This document shows, piece by piece, positions 30,964 to 40,381 of a DNA stretch of 64,000 bases. The position numbers and the translations under genes are program-made. The DNA is from Streptomyces aurantiacus (GTDB lineage Bacteria > Actinomycetota > Actinomycetes > Streptomycetales > Streptomycetaceae), in contig NZ_CP114283.1 of the NCBI RefSeq assembly GCF_027107535.1, forward strand, positions 8,618,001 to 8,682,000, read 5' to 3'. The notes under the pieces were generated by a model. It saw only the letters and a list, made by a program, of their open reading frames with translations, ran no database searches and was not told where the DNA came from. Within the stretch, counting starts at the first letter, position 1. The number at the start of each line of letters is the position of its first letter.

Positions 30964-31869
30964 ATGAAGGTCACCAGGGCAGTACTGCCCCTGCTTCCAC
31001 TGTGCCGGCGTCTGCTTCCCGACAGGCTGGCCGGTTTCTCACTGACTCTGCTGAAGGCGACGGCCCTGGAGATCGCGATCCTCGCGGGCCACCTCCTCCT
31101 CTACCCCTCCGGCATCACCCCGGAGCGCCGCGCGTCCCCGGTCCCGCCCCGGCCCCTGTCCGAACTGCCCGACACCGATCTCGGCGCGGTCCCCGTCGCG
31201 GACGCCACCCGGCTCCCCACCCCGGAGAAGCCCCCGGTCGTGCTGCTGCACGGTTTCATCGACAACCGCTCGGTCTTCGTGCTGCTGCGCCGCTCGCTGG
31301 CCCAGCACGGCCGGCAGCAGATCGAGTCGCTCAACTACTCTCCGCTGACCTGCGACATACGGGCCGCGGCCGAGCTGCTCGGCCGGCACATAGAGGAGAT
31401 CTGCGAGCGCACCGGCCGCGACGAGGTGGACATCGTCGGGCACAGCCTCGGCGGACTGATCGCGCGCTATTACGTGCAGTGCCTCGGGGGTGACGTCCGC
31501 GTCCGGACCCTCGTCACGCTGGGCACGCCGCACGGGGGCACGCGGGTCGTTCCGCTGATGAACGCCCACCCGATCGTCCGGCAGATGCGCCCGGGCTCCG
31601 GCGTGCTCGACGAGTTGGGCAAGCCGGCCCCCCACTGCCGCACGCGGTTCGTCAGTTTCTGGAGCGACCTCGACCAGTTGATGGACCCGCTGGAGACGGC
31701 GTGCATCGAGCATCCGGACCTCCTCGCACAGAACGTGCGAGTGACCGGAATCGGACATCTCGCCCTGCCGGTGCACCCGGCGGTCGCGCTCGGCGTACGA
31801 CAGGCCCTGGACGTCGAGGAGACGACCGCCCGCGTCGCCGCTCATGCCGGCGGCCTGACGGTGGCGTAA
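30964..31869 (+). CDS. Lipase-like alpha/beta hydrolase
   Basis: 301 residues from the ATG at 30964 with GGGAGG 8 bp upstream. The first 45 residues include a hydrophobic stretch (ATALEIAILAGHLLLYP) that could anchor it to the membrane or act as a signal. The alpha/beta-hydrolase core begins PPVVLLHGFIDNRSVF (oxyanion region). The nucleophile elbow GHSLGGLIARYYVQ supplies the serine, then LGTPHGGT follows. The catalytic histidine is probably in GIGHLALPVHP. This matches triacylglycerol lipase/esterase LipA-type proteins of actinobacteria. The substrate cannot be read. Confidence 0.9.
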   Translation: MKVTRAVLPLLPLCRRLLPDRLAGFSLTLLKATALEIAILAGHLLLYPSGITPERRASPVPPRPLSELPDTDLGAVPVADATRLPTPEKPPVVLLHGFIDNRSVFVLLRRSLAQHGRQQIESLNYSPLTCDIRAAAELLGRHIEEICERTGRDEVDIVGHSLGGLIARYYVQCLGGDVRVRTLVTLGTPHGGTRVVPLMNAHPIVRQMRPGSGVLDELGKPAPHCRTRFVSFWSDLDQLMDPLETACIEHPDLLAQNVRVTGIGHLALPVHPAVALGVRQALDVEETTARVAAHAGGLTVA

Positions 31870-32148
31870 CCGGAAGCGGGCATCAGGGCACGGCTCACCC
31901 CGAAGCAGGGCAATGGCACGTGGGGGGAAGTGCCGTAAGCGGAAGCCGAATCGGGCTCAGGAGACGCCGTTTCTTCGAACGTTCATCGAACGCAAGGCCA
32001 AGGCTGTGCCCGTCCTCCGCCGAAAGACATCCGAATGCCCCTTTCCTGAGAAGAGGAAACCTGCTGAAGATTGTCGCGCCCTCATACCGCCGGGTACAGT
32101 CGCCGCACTGCTCTGCCAGCCCCTGTCGTCGAGGCGAAAGAGAAGTTG

Positions 32149-33822
32149 GTGAACGACCGTCACCCGTCGGGGACCGTAACTCCCCCGGCTCCGGCTCCCG
32201 AAGCCGCCACGGCGCATTACGCGTCCCCTGGCCAGCAGGGAGTCCCGTACGGCGACTTCACCATGTGCGACGGGTACCCCGCCACCGGTTTTGATGCCTC
32301 CGCGTCCGGCTCGTACGGAACGACGGGCAGTTACGACACAACGGGCGCCTACGCGACGACCACGTTCGACACCGATCCCCTCTTCGGCGACCTTCCCGGC
32401 AACGGGAGTGGAACCGACGGAAGCGGCGGTACGGGTTCGTACGACGCCGCGACGGGAGCGTCGCAGGGCGGTGGCTGGGCGCATTCCACCGGTGGCCACC
32501 AGACACTGAACTACGACCCGTACGCGGCCCAGCACCACGCCGCCTACGAGACCGGCAGCTATGACACGAGCGGTGTCTGGCCGGATGCCGGTTATCAGCA
32601 GCTGGGCGAGATCCCGACACAGGCCGGGAACCCGGACGGCACCGGGCAGTGGGACGCGAACGCGTGGCTGCAGGCCGACCCGGTCGACCCCACCCAGCAG
32701 TGGACCGCGCCGACCTTCGAGACGGGCACCTACGACGCCACGGCCTGGAACTCGGACGGCGGCGAGCAGCACCAGACCCGGACCCAGGTCCACCAGCCGG
32801 TGCAGACGGACCACGAGTCGTACGACCACCAGGACACGCACGACGGTCAGGTCCCGTTCGACCAGCAGGCCACCAGCACGTTCGAGCAGCTTCCGTATGA
32901 GGAACAGGCCACCGCGCAGGACGACTTCGGCCACTCCGACCGGGCCGACGACGTCGCGGACGCTGATACCCACGCTCACGACGAGTCCCCCCTTCCTGAC
33001 GGCGCCGAGGAGACCGCTCCCGCCGCCACCGCCGCGCCGGGCTCCCGTGCCGCGTCCCGCGCGGCGGGCCGTTCCGCTTCCTCCCGGTCGCGCCGCCGCA
33101 CCCCGCCCAAGCGTTCCGCGCTGCTGACGATCGCCGTTCCGTCGGCGTGTGTGATGGGCGTCGCCGGTATCGCCGCCGCATCCGTGACCGGTGGCGGCGG
33201 CGAGGACGAGGTGCAGACGACAGCCGCCGCACCCGATGTGAGCGCCGTGCAGCCGTCGGCCGCGAACAACCAGCTGGACACCCAGCTCGAGAACCTCTCC
33301 GCGGACGCGGACGACTTCGCCGACCGGGCGAGCCGGACGCAGGAACGTATCGACCTGAAGGCCCAGCAGGTCGCCGAGAAGCAGAAGGCGGCGGCGGAGG
33401 CGGCCCGCAAGGAGCGGCTGCGTCCGAAGTTCGCGCTGCCGGTCGCGCGGCACGGGCTCAGCGCCTACTACGGCCAGGCCGGCATCAACTGGATGTCCGT
33501 GCACACCGGCATCGACTTCCCCGTCTCGTACGGCACGACGGTGATGGCCGCGACGGACGGGACCGTCCGTACGCAGTGGAACAGCGCGTACGGGAACATG
33601 ATCATCGTGACGGCCAAGGACGGTACGGAGACCTGGTACTGCCACCTCTCCACGTACAAGGTCGCCTCGGGGACCGTCGTGAAGGCCGGCGACCCCATCG
33701 CGTACTCCGGCAACTCCGGCAACTCCACCGGGCCGCATCTGCACTTCGAGGTACGCCCCGCCGGCGGTTCGGCGATCGACCCGCTCCCGTGGCTGCGCAG
33801 CCACGGACTCAGCCCGACCTGA
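32149..33822 (+). CDS. M23 family metallopeptidase with long repetitive N-terminus
   Basis: About 557 residues from the GTG at 32149 (AAAGAGAAG upstream). Residues 1-320 are low-complexity, rich in Thr, Tyr, Asp and Gln with repeats such as SYDTTGAYATT. An Arg/Ser-rich patch precedes a hydrophobic segment (LLTIAVPSACVMGVAGIAAA), a membrane anchor or signal. A coiled coil (QERIDLKAQQVAEKQKAAAE) leads into the peptidase domain: zinc ligands HTGID (His and Asp) and HLHF near the end. M23 enzymes cut peptidoglycan cross-bridges. The domain has both zinc motifs, so it is probably active. The 279-bp leader holds a 6-bp hairpin (TTTCCT/AGGAAA at 32042-32059) but no riboswitch I recognise. Confidence 0.93.
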   Translation: MNDRHPSGTVTPPAPAPEAATAHYASPGQQGVPYGDFTMCDGYPATGFDASASGSYGTTGSYDTTGAYATTTFDTDPLFGDLPGNGSGTDGSGGTGSYDAATGASQGGGWAHSTGGHQTLNYDPYAAQHHAAYETGSYDTSGVWPDAGYQQLGEIPTQAGNPDGTGQWDANAWLQADPVDPTQQWTAPTFETGTYDATAWNSDGGEQHQTRTQVHQPVQTDHESYDHQDTHDGQVPFDQQATSTFEQLPYEEQATAQDDFGHSDRADDVADADTHAHDESPLPDGAEETAPAATAAPGSRAASRAAGRSASSRSRRRTPPKRSALLTIAVPSACVMGVAGIAAASVTGGGGEDEVQTTAAAPDVSAVQPSAANNQLDTQLENLSADADDFADRASRTQERIDLKAQQVAEKQKAAAEAARKERLRPKFALPVARHGLSAYYGQAGINWMSVHTGIDFPVSYGTTVMAATDGTVRTQWNSAYGNMIIVTAKDGTETWYCHLSTYKVASGTVVKAGDPIAYSGNSGNSTGPHLHFEVRPAGGSAIDPLPWLRSHGLSPT

Positions 33823-34084
33823 GCCGGCCTCCGGCAGGACCGCCGAGGCGGCCGTCAGAGCCGGGTCGGACTGTGCGGACTCCTCGGACTCCTCCGGCGG
33901 CGCCACCCTCCAGAACCCGTCTATCGGTCTGAACGGCCTCGTCCTCGGATCCCGGACGGGCCGCAGGCTCGCGATCCCGCCCTCGAAGAGCCCCTGACCG
34001 CCAGGCGACCCGCAGATCTCCCGGCATCCCCGGACCGTCAGGCAGCCCAAGTCCCGCGGGCGGCTCCGAGGGCCCGGGGGAGGG

Positions 34085-36571
34085 CTACAGCTTCTCCACC
34101 GGCGCGTAGCGCAGCAGCAGACGCTTCGGCTTCTCCGCGCCGAAGTCGACCGTCGCCTCCGCGTTCGCCCCCGTGCCCTTCACGCCGACCACCGTGCCGA
34201 GGCCGAACTGATCGTGTGTGACGCGGTCCCCGACGGCCAGCGACACCACCGGCTTCTCCGCGGCACCCCGCCGTGTCGCGAAGCCGGACGCGCCGGAGGC
34301 GGCCGAGCGGGAGCGGGAGGAGGACAGGGAGGCCGCCACGCCACCGGCCGGACCGGAGGGCACCGCGCCCATGGACCCGGTGCGCTTCCAGTCCAGATGC
34401 GTGTCCGGGATCTCCTCCAGGAAGCGGGACGGCGGGTTGTACGAGGGCTGCCCCCAGGCGCTGCGCATCGACGCCCGCGTCAGGTACAGCCGCTCCCGCG
34501 CGCGCGTGATGCCGACGTACGCGAGGCGCCGCTCCTCCTCCAGCTCCTTGGTCTGGCCGAGCGCGCGCATGTGCGGGAAGACGCCGTCCTCCAGGCCGGT
34601 CAGGAACACCACGGGGAATTCGAGGCCCTTGGCGGTGTGGAGGGTCATGAGCGTTATCACTCCGGACCCGTCGTCGTCCTCGTCCGGGATCTGGTCGGAG
34701 TCGGCGACGAGCGCGACCCGCTCCAGGAACGCGGAGAGCCCGGCCGGCGTCTCGCCCTCACCGGCCTCCTGCTCGAACTCCAGGGCCACCGCGGCCAGTT
34801 CCTGGAGGTTCTCGATGCGGGTCTCGTCCTGCGGGTCGGTCGAGGCCTGCAACTCGGCGAGGTAGCCGGTCCGTTCGAGCACCGCTTCCAGGACCGTCGC
34901 CGGGCCCGCGCCCGACTCGACGATCGTCCGGAGGTCCTCCATCAGCGTGTTGAACCGCTTGACGGCGTTGGTCGAGCGGGCCGCCATGCCGTACGCCTCG
35001 TCGACGCGGCGCAGGGCCTGCGGGAAGCTGATCTTCTCGCGCTGGGAGAGCGCGTCGATCATGGCCTCGGCGCGGTCGCCGATGCCGCGCTTCGGCACGT
35101 TCAGGATGCGGCGCAGTGGTACGGAGTCCTCCGGGTTCGCGAGCACACGCAGGTACGCGAGGACGTCCCGGACCTCCTTGCGCTCGTAGAAGCGGACGCC
35201 GCCGACGACCTTGTAGGGCAGGCCGACACGGATGAAGACCTCTTCGAAGACACGGGACTGGGCGTTCGTACGGTAGAAGACGGCGACGTCGCCCGCCTTC
35301 GCGTCGCCCGAGTCGGTGAGACGGTCGATCTCGTCGGCGACGAACTGGGCCTCGTCGTGCTCCGTGTCGGCGACGTAGCCGGTGATTCTGGCGCCCGCGC
35401 CCGCGTTGGTCCACAGGTTCTTGGGGCGGCGCGATTCGTTGCGCTCGATGACCGCGTTGGCCGCGGTGAGGATCGTCTGGGTGGAGCGGTAGTTCTGCTC
35501 CAGCAGGATCGTCGTCGCGTTCGGGTAGTCCTCCTCGAACTGGAGGATGTTGCGGATGGTCGCACCGCGGAAGGCGTAGATCGACTGGTCGGCGTCACCG
35601 ACGACGCACAGCTCGGCGGGCTGGAGGTCGTCCTCGCGGGGCGGTACGTCGACCGGGTGCTCGGAGGTGCCGACGAGCTCCCGCACCAGGGCGTACTGCG
35701 CGTGGTTCGTGTCCTGGTACTCGTCGACGAGGACGTGGCGGAAGCGACGGCGGTAGTGCTCGGCGACGTCGGGGAAGGCACGCAGGAGGTTGACCGTCGT
35801 CATGATCAGGTCGTCGAAGTCCAGCGCGTTCGCCTCGCGCAGCCGCGACTGGTACATCGCGTAGGCCTGGGCGAGGGTCTTCTCGAAGCCGTCGGTGGCC
35901 TGGACGGCGAAGTCCTCCTCGTCGATCAGCTCGTTCTTCAGGTTCGAGATCTTGGCGCTGAAGGACTTCGGCGGGAACCGCTTGGGGTCGAGGTCCAGGT
36001 CGCGGCAGACCAGGGCCATGAGGCGCTTGCTGTCGGCGGCGTCGTAGATCGAGAAGGACGACGTGAAGCCGAGCTGCTTCGACTCCCTGCGCAGGATGCG
36101 GACGCACGCGCTGTGGAAGGTCATCACCCACATCGCGTTGGCACGCGGGCCGACGAGCTGCTCGACGCGCTCCTTCATCTCGCCCGCGGCCTTGTTCGTG
36201 AAGGTGATCGCGAGGATCTGGCCCGGGTGCACCCGGCGCTCGCCCAGCAGGTGGGCGATCCGGTGCGTGAGCACCCGCGTCTTGCCGGAGCCCGCACCGG
36301 CCACGATGAGCAGCGGGGAGCCGTGGTGGACCACCGCCGCGCGCTGGTTCTCGTTCAGCCCGTCCAGGAGGGCGGCCGGGTCCACGAGCGGCCTGGAGGC
36401 GCCGTCCCGGTAGTACCCCTCCCTGCTCGGCGGCACGTCGAAGCGACCGCCGAACAAGTCGTCCGGCACGGGATCCGGCGCCTGGTCCTCGGGCGGCGGC
36501 GGGGGCTCTTCCTCGTGGGCCTGCGAGGGCTTGAGGTCCGCCAGGAAGCTGTCGTCAAAGAGGCTGCTCAT
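34085..36571 (-). CDS. pcrA: ATP-dependent DNA helicase PcrA (UvrD family)
   Basis: 828 residues, a superfamily 1A 3'-5' helicase for DNA repair and removal of recombinase or stalled polymerase. After a 70-residue acidic leader come the Q motif (LNENQRAAV), Walker A VAGAGSGKT, motif Ia TFTNKAAGEM, motif II DEYQDTN, motif III VGDADQSIYAFRGA, motif IV QNYRST, motif V TLHTAKGLEFPVVF, and motif VI AYVGITRARERLYLT. The C-terminal end VGDRVTHDQFGLGTVVGV is the tudor-like RNA-polymerase-binding domain of PcrA. The start at 36571 has GGAGAG upstream. Single gene, divergent from the first NLP/P60 gene. Confidence 0.98.
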   Translation of the reverse strand: MSSLFDDSFLADLKPSQAHEEEPPPPPEDQAPDPVPDDLFGGRFDVPPSREGYYRDGASRPLVDPAALLDGLNENQRAAVVHHGSPLLIVAGAGSGKTRVLTHRIAHLLGERRVHPGQILAITFTNKAAGEMKERVEQLVGPRANAMWVMTFHSACVRILRRESKQLGFTSSFSIYDAADSKRLMALVCRDLDLDPKRFPPKSFSAKISNLKNELIDEEDFAVQATDGFEKTLAQAYAMYQSRLREANALDFDDLIMTTVNLLRAFPDVAEHYRRRFRHVLVDEYQDTNHAQYALVRELVGTSEHPVDVPPREDDLQPAELCVVGDADQSIYAFRGATIRNILQFEEDYPNATTILLEQNYRSTQTILTAANAVIERNESRRPKNLWTNAGAGARITGYVADTEHDEAQFVADEIDRLTDSGDAKAGDVAVFYRTNAQSRVFEEVFIRVGLPYKVVGGVRFYERKEVRDVLAYLRVLANPEDSVPLRRILNVPKRGIGDRAEAMIDALSQREKISFPQALRRVDEAYGMAARSTNAVKRFNTLMEDLRTIVESGAGPATVLEAVLERTGYLAELQASTDPQDETRIENLQELAAVALEFEQEAGEGETPAGLSAFLERVALVADSDQIPDEDDDGSGVITLMTLHTAKGLEFPVVFLTGLEDGVFPHMRALGQTKELEEERRLAYVGITRARERLYLTRASMRSAWGQPSYNPPSRFLEEIPDTHLDWKRTGSMGAVPSGPAGGVAASLSSSRSRSAASGASGFATRRGAAEKPVVSLAVGDRVTHDQFGLGTVVGVKGTGANAEATVDFGAEKPKRLLLRYAPVEKL

Positions 36572-37070
36572 CGCTCTCCGAGTCTAGGCGCCCCCACTGA
36601 CACCCCGCCGCCACCCCGGAAACTCGGCGGAATCCGAACGCGGCGGCCGCCCTCACCCGGCGACGCCCCCCCGGACGCGGGAGCCCCACAGGTACCGGGC
36701 ACCCCCGGCCCCTCACTCTCCCCATCGAGCCCGTCGCGTTCCGTCACCGAGTCGCGTTCCGTCACCGAGCGGGCCGAGCCGGCCTGCGCGTCGACGTGGA
36801 ACCACCTGCCCGCTCGCGCCTCCACGGTTCGGCGCTGCCGCCCAATTCTGGCTGATTGAAAGCCAACGCCCTCGCCGACCGGAAGCCACCCCTCCGGACA
36901 ACTCAGCACATATCAGGGACAATTGACACCGGAGGGCAAGATCAAACTTCGAGGTCACGAAAATGTATCGGGCATTTCGCACATCAAACTTCACAGGAGC
37001 CACACGAATTGGCTAACTTTCCTGTAGGCCGCTCGACCCGCACCGGCGAACATCGCCGGGCCGAGCGGAC
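36572..37070. other. Promoter and early leader region of pcrA and the NLP/P60 gene
   Basis: About 500 bp. The stretch 36850-37020 is markedly AT-richer than its surroundings and contains a consensus TTGACA at 36923-36928 facing the NLP/P60 gene, plus two copies of ATCAAACTTC (36941 and 36984). A tandem GTTCCGTCACCGAG pair lies at about 36738-36769. Confidence 0.5.
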
Positions 37071-37221
37071 TCCGCCGAATCCGGCACGCCTTCGCGGCCG
37101 CCGGAACCGGGGACCCAACCGATCCTGGGGTGAATCGGTCCGACTCCCTCGCGGGACAAGGACCGTAGGGCAAACCTTCCGAAGCACCCGCCCGAACCCG
37201 ACAGCTAACCCGGTAGGCGGA
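37071..37221 (+). promoter_or_regulatory. c-di-AMP riboswitch (ydaO-yuaA type)
   Basis: The leader matches the ydaO family in order: closing helix P1 TCCGCC (37071) with GGCGGA (37216-37221); GGGGACCCA (37109-37117); GGGGTGAAT (from 37127); CCTTCCGAA; CCCGAACCCGACAGCTAACC; GGTAGGCG. These are the conserved ligand-binding strands of this fold (Rfam RF00379). It ends 20 bp before the GTG of a cell-wall hydrolase, with GGAAGGAG as the ribosome binding site between. In actinobacteria this class typically sits before wall hydrolase genes; c-di-AMP binding normally turns expression off. Confidence 0.92.
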
Positions 37222-37241
37222 TCACGGAAGGAGACGCCCTC

Positions 37242-38399
37242 GTGGCGCCACACCGCAAGTCGCGGCCCCCCGGTCCCATGGGCATACGGACCCCGGCCCT
37301 CGCCACCGCGGCTCTGACCTCGGTGGCCCTGCTCTCCCAGACGGCGGACGCCTCGCCGGCCACGGAGCCCACGCCGAGCACGGAGGAGGTCCAGAAGAAG
37401 ATCGACGACCTCTACCAGCAGGCCGGTACGGCCACCGAGAAGTACAACGCGGCCAAGGAGAAGACCACCAAGCAGCGCAAGCGCGTCGGCACTCTGCTCG
37501 ACGACGTGGCGCAGCGCACGGAGAAGCTCAACGCCGCCCGCGAGGACCTCGGGACGTTCGCCTCCGCGCAGTACCGCACGGGAGCCTCCGCCCCCGACTC
37601 GGCGTCCCTCCTCCTCGCGGACAACCCGCAGGACTACTTCGACCGGACCCAGCTGATGAACCGGCTGACGGCCCGCCAGCAGCAGGCCGTCGACGACTAC
37701 GCGACGCAGCAGGCCGCCACCACCAAGAAGCGGCAGGAGGCGTCCGAGGGGCTGGAGACGCTCACCACGACGCAGAGCACGCTGAAGACGTCCAAGGCCG
37801 ATGTCCAGCGGAAGCTCGCCGAGGCCCGCGCGCTCCTCTCGAAGCTGACCGCCGAGGAGAGGGTCCGGCTCGCCGCGATCGAGCGGGAGAAGCAGGAGGA
37901 GGCCCGTCGCAGGGCCGACGAACTGGCCCGGCGGCAGGCGGCCGACGCGGACCGCCGGCGGCAGGAGGCGGCCGCACAGGCCCAGCCCGGCACGGGGACC
38001 TCCACGGGAACGGGAGGCGTGCCGGGCGCCGGCCCGGGTTCCGCCTCCACCGCCAAGGCCGACAAGGCGCTCGCCTTCGCCCGTGCCCAGATCGGCAAGC
38101 CGTACGTCTGGGGCGCGAGCGGCCCCGGTTCGTACGACTGCTCCGGCCTCACCCAGGGCGCCTGGAAGGCCGCCGGTGTCACCCTCCCGCGCACGACGTG
38201 GGACCAGGTCAAGACCGGTTCGACGGTCTCCTTGAACAGCGCTCAGCCCGGTGACCTCGTCTTCTTCTACGACGACATCAGCCACGTCGGCGTCTACATC
38301 GGCGACGGCATGATGATCCACGCCCCGAAGCCGGGCTCGTACGTCCGCGAGGAGTCGGTCTACTACATGCCGATCCACAGCGTGGTGCGGCCGGCGTAG
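37242..38399 (+). CDS. NLP/P60 cell-wall hydrolase under riboswitch control
   Basis: 385 residues from the GTG at 37242. An N-terminal signal peptide (TPALATAALTSVALLSQTADA) is followed by a long coiled coil (about 45-235, rich in Lys, Glu, Ala, Arg), a short Gly/Thr linker, and a C-terminal NLP/P60 (NlpC) domain of about 115 residues. The catalytic cysteine is in YDCSGLTQGAWKAAG, the first histidine in HVGVYIGDG, and the second in MIHAPKPGS. It cuts within peptidoglycan stem peptides, like RipA. A ydaO riboswitch lies directly upstream. The gene at 39320 encodes a paralogue with the same layout. Confidence 0.95.
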   Translation: MAPHRKSRPPGPMGIRTPALATAALTSVALLSQTADASPATEPTPSTEEVQKKIDDLYQQAGTATEKYNAAKEKTTKQRKRVGTLLDDVAQRTEKLNAAREDLGTFASAQYRTGASAPDSASLLLADNPQDYFDRTQLMNRLTARQQQAVDDYATQQAATTKKRQEASEGLETLTTTQSTLKTSKADVQRKLAEARALLSKLTAEERVRLAAIEREKQEEARRRADELARRQAADADRRRQEAAAQAQPGTGTSTGTGGVPGAGPGSASTAKADKALAFARAQIGKPYVWGASGPGSYDCSGLTQGAWKAAGVTLPRTTWDQVKTGSTVSLNSAQPGDLVFFYDDISHVGVYIGDGMMIHAPKPGSYVREESVYYMPIHSVVRPA

Positions 38400-38459
38400 A
38401 GGCGCCGCTCGGGGCGGGGGCCCAGGGGCCCTCGGGGCGGGAGGCACGACGGGGGGCAC

Positions 38460-38475
38460 GGCACGCGCGCGTGCC
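38460..38475. terminator. Possible terminator between NLP/P60 and a small membrane-protein gene
   Basis: GGCACGCG directly followed by CGCGTGCC, a 16-bp perfect palindrome 60 bp past the NLP/P60 stop codon. Without a clear loop or T run, terminator function is uncertain. Confidence 0.35.
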
Positions 38476-38508
38476 CCGGTCCGGCCCGGGATCAGGCCCG
38501 GCCGGAGA

Positions 38509-38862
38509 TCAGGTCCAGAGAACCGCGATGAAGATGTTCGCCGTGGTCAGTGCCCCGACCAGGCCGAACAGTTCCTTCTCCACCCTCTCCTCGTCGCGTT
38601 TCACGTAGACGAGGCCGAGGATCACGACCAGCAGCGCCAGTTTCACGCCGATCTTGATGTTGTTGACGGTCTGGTCGTCGGCCTGGTTCAGGCCGACGAG
38701 GACCGCGCCGGTGACCAGCATGGTCAGCGCGCCGTGGAGCATCGCGGGGGTGAAGCGGGCCGTGCCGTCGCCCATCGCCCTCATCTGGGTGAGGAATCCG
38801 CCCAGCAGGGAGGCGATGCCGATGATGTGCAGGGCGACGAAGACATGAATGAGTACGTCCAT
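38509..38862 (-). CDS. Small four-helix membrane protein
   Basis: 117 residues from the ATG at 38862. Four hydrophobic segments: LIHVFVALHIIGIASLLGGFL, ALTMLVTGAVLVGLN, KLALLVVILGLVYV and ALTTANIFIAVLW. The short loops hold conserved-looking VNNIKIGVK and VKRDEERVEK. I recognise no named family for certain. It lies between the two paralogous NLP/P60 genes, on the other strand, so a link with wall turnover is only by position. Confidence 0.75.
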   Translation of the reverse strand: MDVLIHVFVALHIIGIASLLGGFLTQMRAMGDGTARFTPAMLHGALTMLVTGAVLVGLNQADDQTVNNIKIGVKLALLVVILGLVYVKRDEERVEKELFGLVGALTTANIFIAVLWT

Positions 38863-39199
38863 GAGCCCGGACCCTAACCGGACGTCCGGATACCGCCTCG
38901 CACCACCCCGGTCCGGACACCCCTGCGGCAGCCTGCTCGGCACCCCCTGGCGGAGCCCATAGCACCGTCCTGCGTGCCGCTCCCCCGCAATCCGCGCTTC
39001 GGTCAGCCCATCGCGCCAAGTCGGTGGCGCCTGGCCCGGATCGCGGTCGCATCCGGTCAGCCCGTGCCCGACTGTCACCACTTCCGTACATGCCGTTACC
39101 CCGGGCACATCACCAGGTTTAGCGTCCTTCCCGAGGTGACCGGCTTCCCACCACAACCGCCCGGGCCAGGGGCGGCTGCCGGCGCCACCGCCGAGAAGG
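38863..39199. other. Intergenic region, first part
   Basis: About 340 bp with no gene. It should hold the leftward promoter for the small membrane protein and the rightward promoter of the second NLP/P60 gene. No repeat or motif stands out. Confidence 0.5.
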
Positions 39200-39293
39200 G
39201 TCCGGCGGCGTCCCGCTCCCCCTGTGCGGGCCGCCGCCGGACGTGCAACCGGCCCCTGAGAACCGCCGCCTCGGACACATCGTGTCCCGGCGG
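39200..39293 (+). promoter_or_regulatory. Two stacked hairpins in the leader of the second NLP/P60 gene
   Basis: First hairpin (39200-39242): 11-bp outer arms GTCCGGCGGCG and CGCCGCCGGAC, one mismatch, then a 5-bp inner helix CCCGC/GCGGG. Second (39266-39293): CCGCC...GGCGG outside and GGACAC/GTGTCC inside with a 3-nt loop. They end 26 bp before the GTG. This is not a ydaO fold. The element may be a terminator or an unrecognised RNA control. Confidence 0.45.
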
Positions 39294-39319
39294 CCGTACG
39301 GAAGGAACGTGGATCGCAC

Positions 39320-40381
39320 GTGGCAGCGCACCGTAAGCCCAGACAGCGCTCACTCGGCGGTGGTACGGCCCGTACCGCCTTCACCATCGCCCTCGCGGGG
39401 GCGGCGAGCGCGACCGGGTTCGACGGGACCGGAGCCGCTTCGCCCGAGCTGACGCCGGCTCAGGTGAGGGCCAAGGTCGACAAGTTGTACCAGGAGGCGG
39501 AGGTCGCCACCGAGAAGTACAACGGGGCGAAGGAGAAGTCCGGGAAGGCGGCGGGGCGGCTCGGCACCCTGCAGGACGAGGCCGCGCGCAAGACGGAGCG
39601 GCTCAACTCCGAGCGGGACGCGCTCGGTTCGCTGGCGACCGCCCAGTACCGGGACGGGGGCGTCGATCCCTCTCTGGCACTGATGCTCTCCTCGGACCCC
39701 GACCAGTACCTGGAGGGGGCCGCGTTCGCCGAGCGCGCAGGCAACAGGCAGGCCTCGACGGTTTCGCGCGTACGGACCCAGCTGCGCGAGATCGAGCAGC
39801 TGCGCGGGGCCGCGCACGTCGAGCTCACGTCGCTGAAGGCGCAGCAGGCGGAACTGAAGCGGCACAAGAAGACGGTCACCGGGAAGCTGGGCGAGGCGCG
39901 CCGGCTCCTGTCGGGGCTGTCGGACGAGGACCGGGCGCGGATCGGTGCGGACGACGCGGACACCGCCCGCGCCTCACGATCCGCCCCGGCGCCGCGCGAC
40001 CTGGGCGCGGGTAGCTCCGCACAGGCGCCCAACTCCCGTACGGCGGCGGCGATCTCCTACGCCTACGGGAAGCTCGGCAGCCCGTACGTGTGGGGTGCCA
40101 CGGGCCCCGCCGCCTTCGACTGCTCGGGTCTGATGCAGGCCGCGTACCGCGCCGCGGGCCTCTCGCTGCCCCGGACGACGTACGCGCAGATCAACGCGGG
40201 CCGACGCGTGTCCCGGTCCGAACTGCAGCCCGGGGACCTGGTGTTCTTCTACTCGGGCATCAGCCATGTGGGGCTGTACGTGGGCAACGGACAGATGGTG
40301 CACGCGCCCAACCCGTCGGCGCCGGTGCGGGTGGCGCCGATCGACGAGATGCCGTTCGCGGGGGCCACTCGCGTGGCGTGA
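39320..40381 (+). CDS. NLP/P60 cell-wall hydrolase (second copy)
   Basis: 353 residues from the GTG at 39320 (GGAAGGAA upstream). It has a short signal-like N-terminus (AFTIALAGAASATG), a coiled coil (about 45-215), and a C-terminal NLP/P60 domain with Cys in FDCSGLMQAAYRAAG, His in HVGLYVGNG and HAPNPSAP. The order and wording of the motifs parallel the gene at 37242; the two are clearly paralogues. The catalytic set is complete. Unlike the first copy it has no ydaO riboswitch, so the two hydrolases are probably regulated differently. Confidence 0.95.
   Translation: MAAHRKPRQRSLGGGTARTAFTIALAGAASATGFDGTGAASPELTPAQVRAKVDKLYQEAEVATEKYNGAKEKSGKAAGRLGTLQDEAARKTERLNSERDALGSLATAQYRDGGVDPSLALMLSSDPDQYLEGAAFAERAGNRQASTVSRVRTQLREIEQLRGAAHVELTSLKAQQAELKRHKKTVTGKLGEARRLLSGLSDEDRARIGADDADTARASRSAPAPRDLGAGSSAQAPNSRTAAAISYAYGKLGSPYVWGATGPAAFDCSGLMQAAYRAAGLSLPRTTYAQINAGRRVSRSELQPGDLVFFYSGISHVGLYVGNGQMVHAPNPSAPVRVAPIDEMPFAGATRVA

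Noticed and set aside
31870..32148. Possible ydaO riboswitch before the M23 peptidase
   Set aside because: M23 genes often have one, but the conserved GGGGACCCA, GGGGTGAAT and GACAGCTAACC strands are missing here.
39040..39319. Possible ydaO riboswitch before the second NLP/P60 gene
   Set aside because: None of the conserved strands found in the first copy is present; only two unrelated hairpins are seen.
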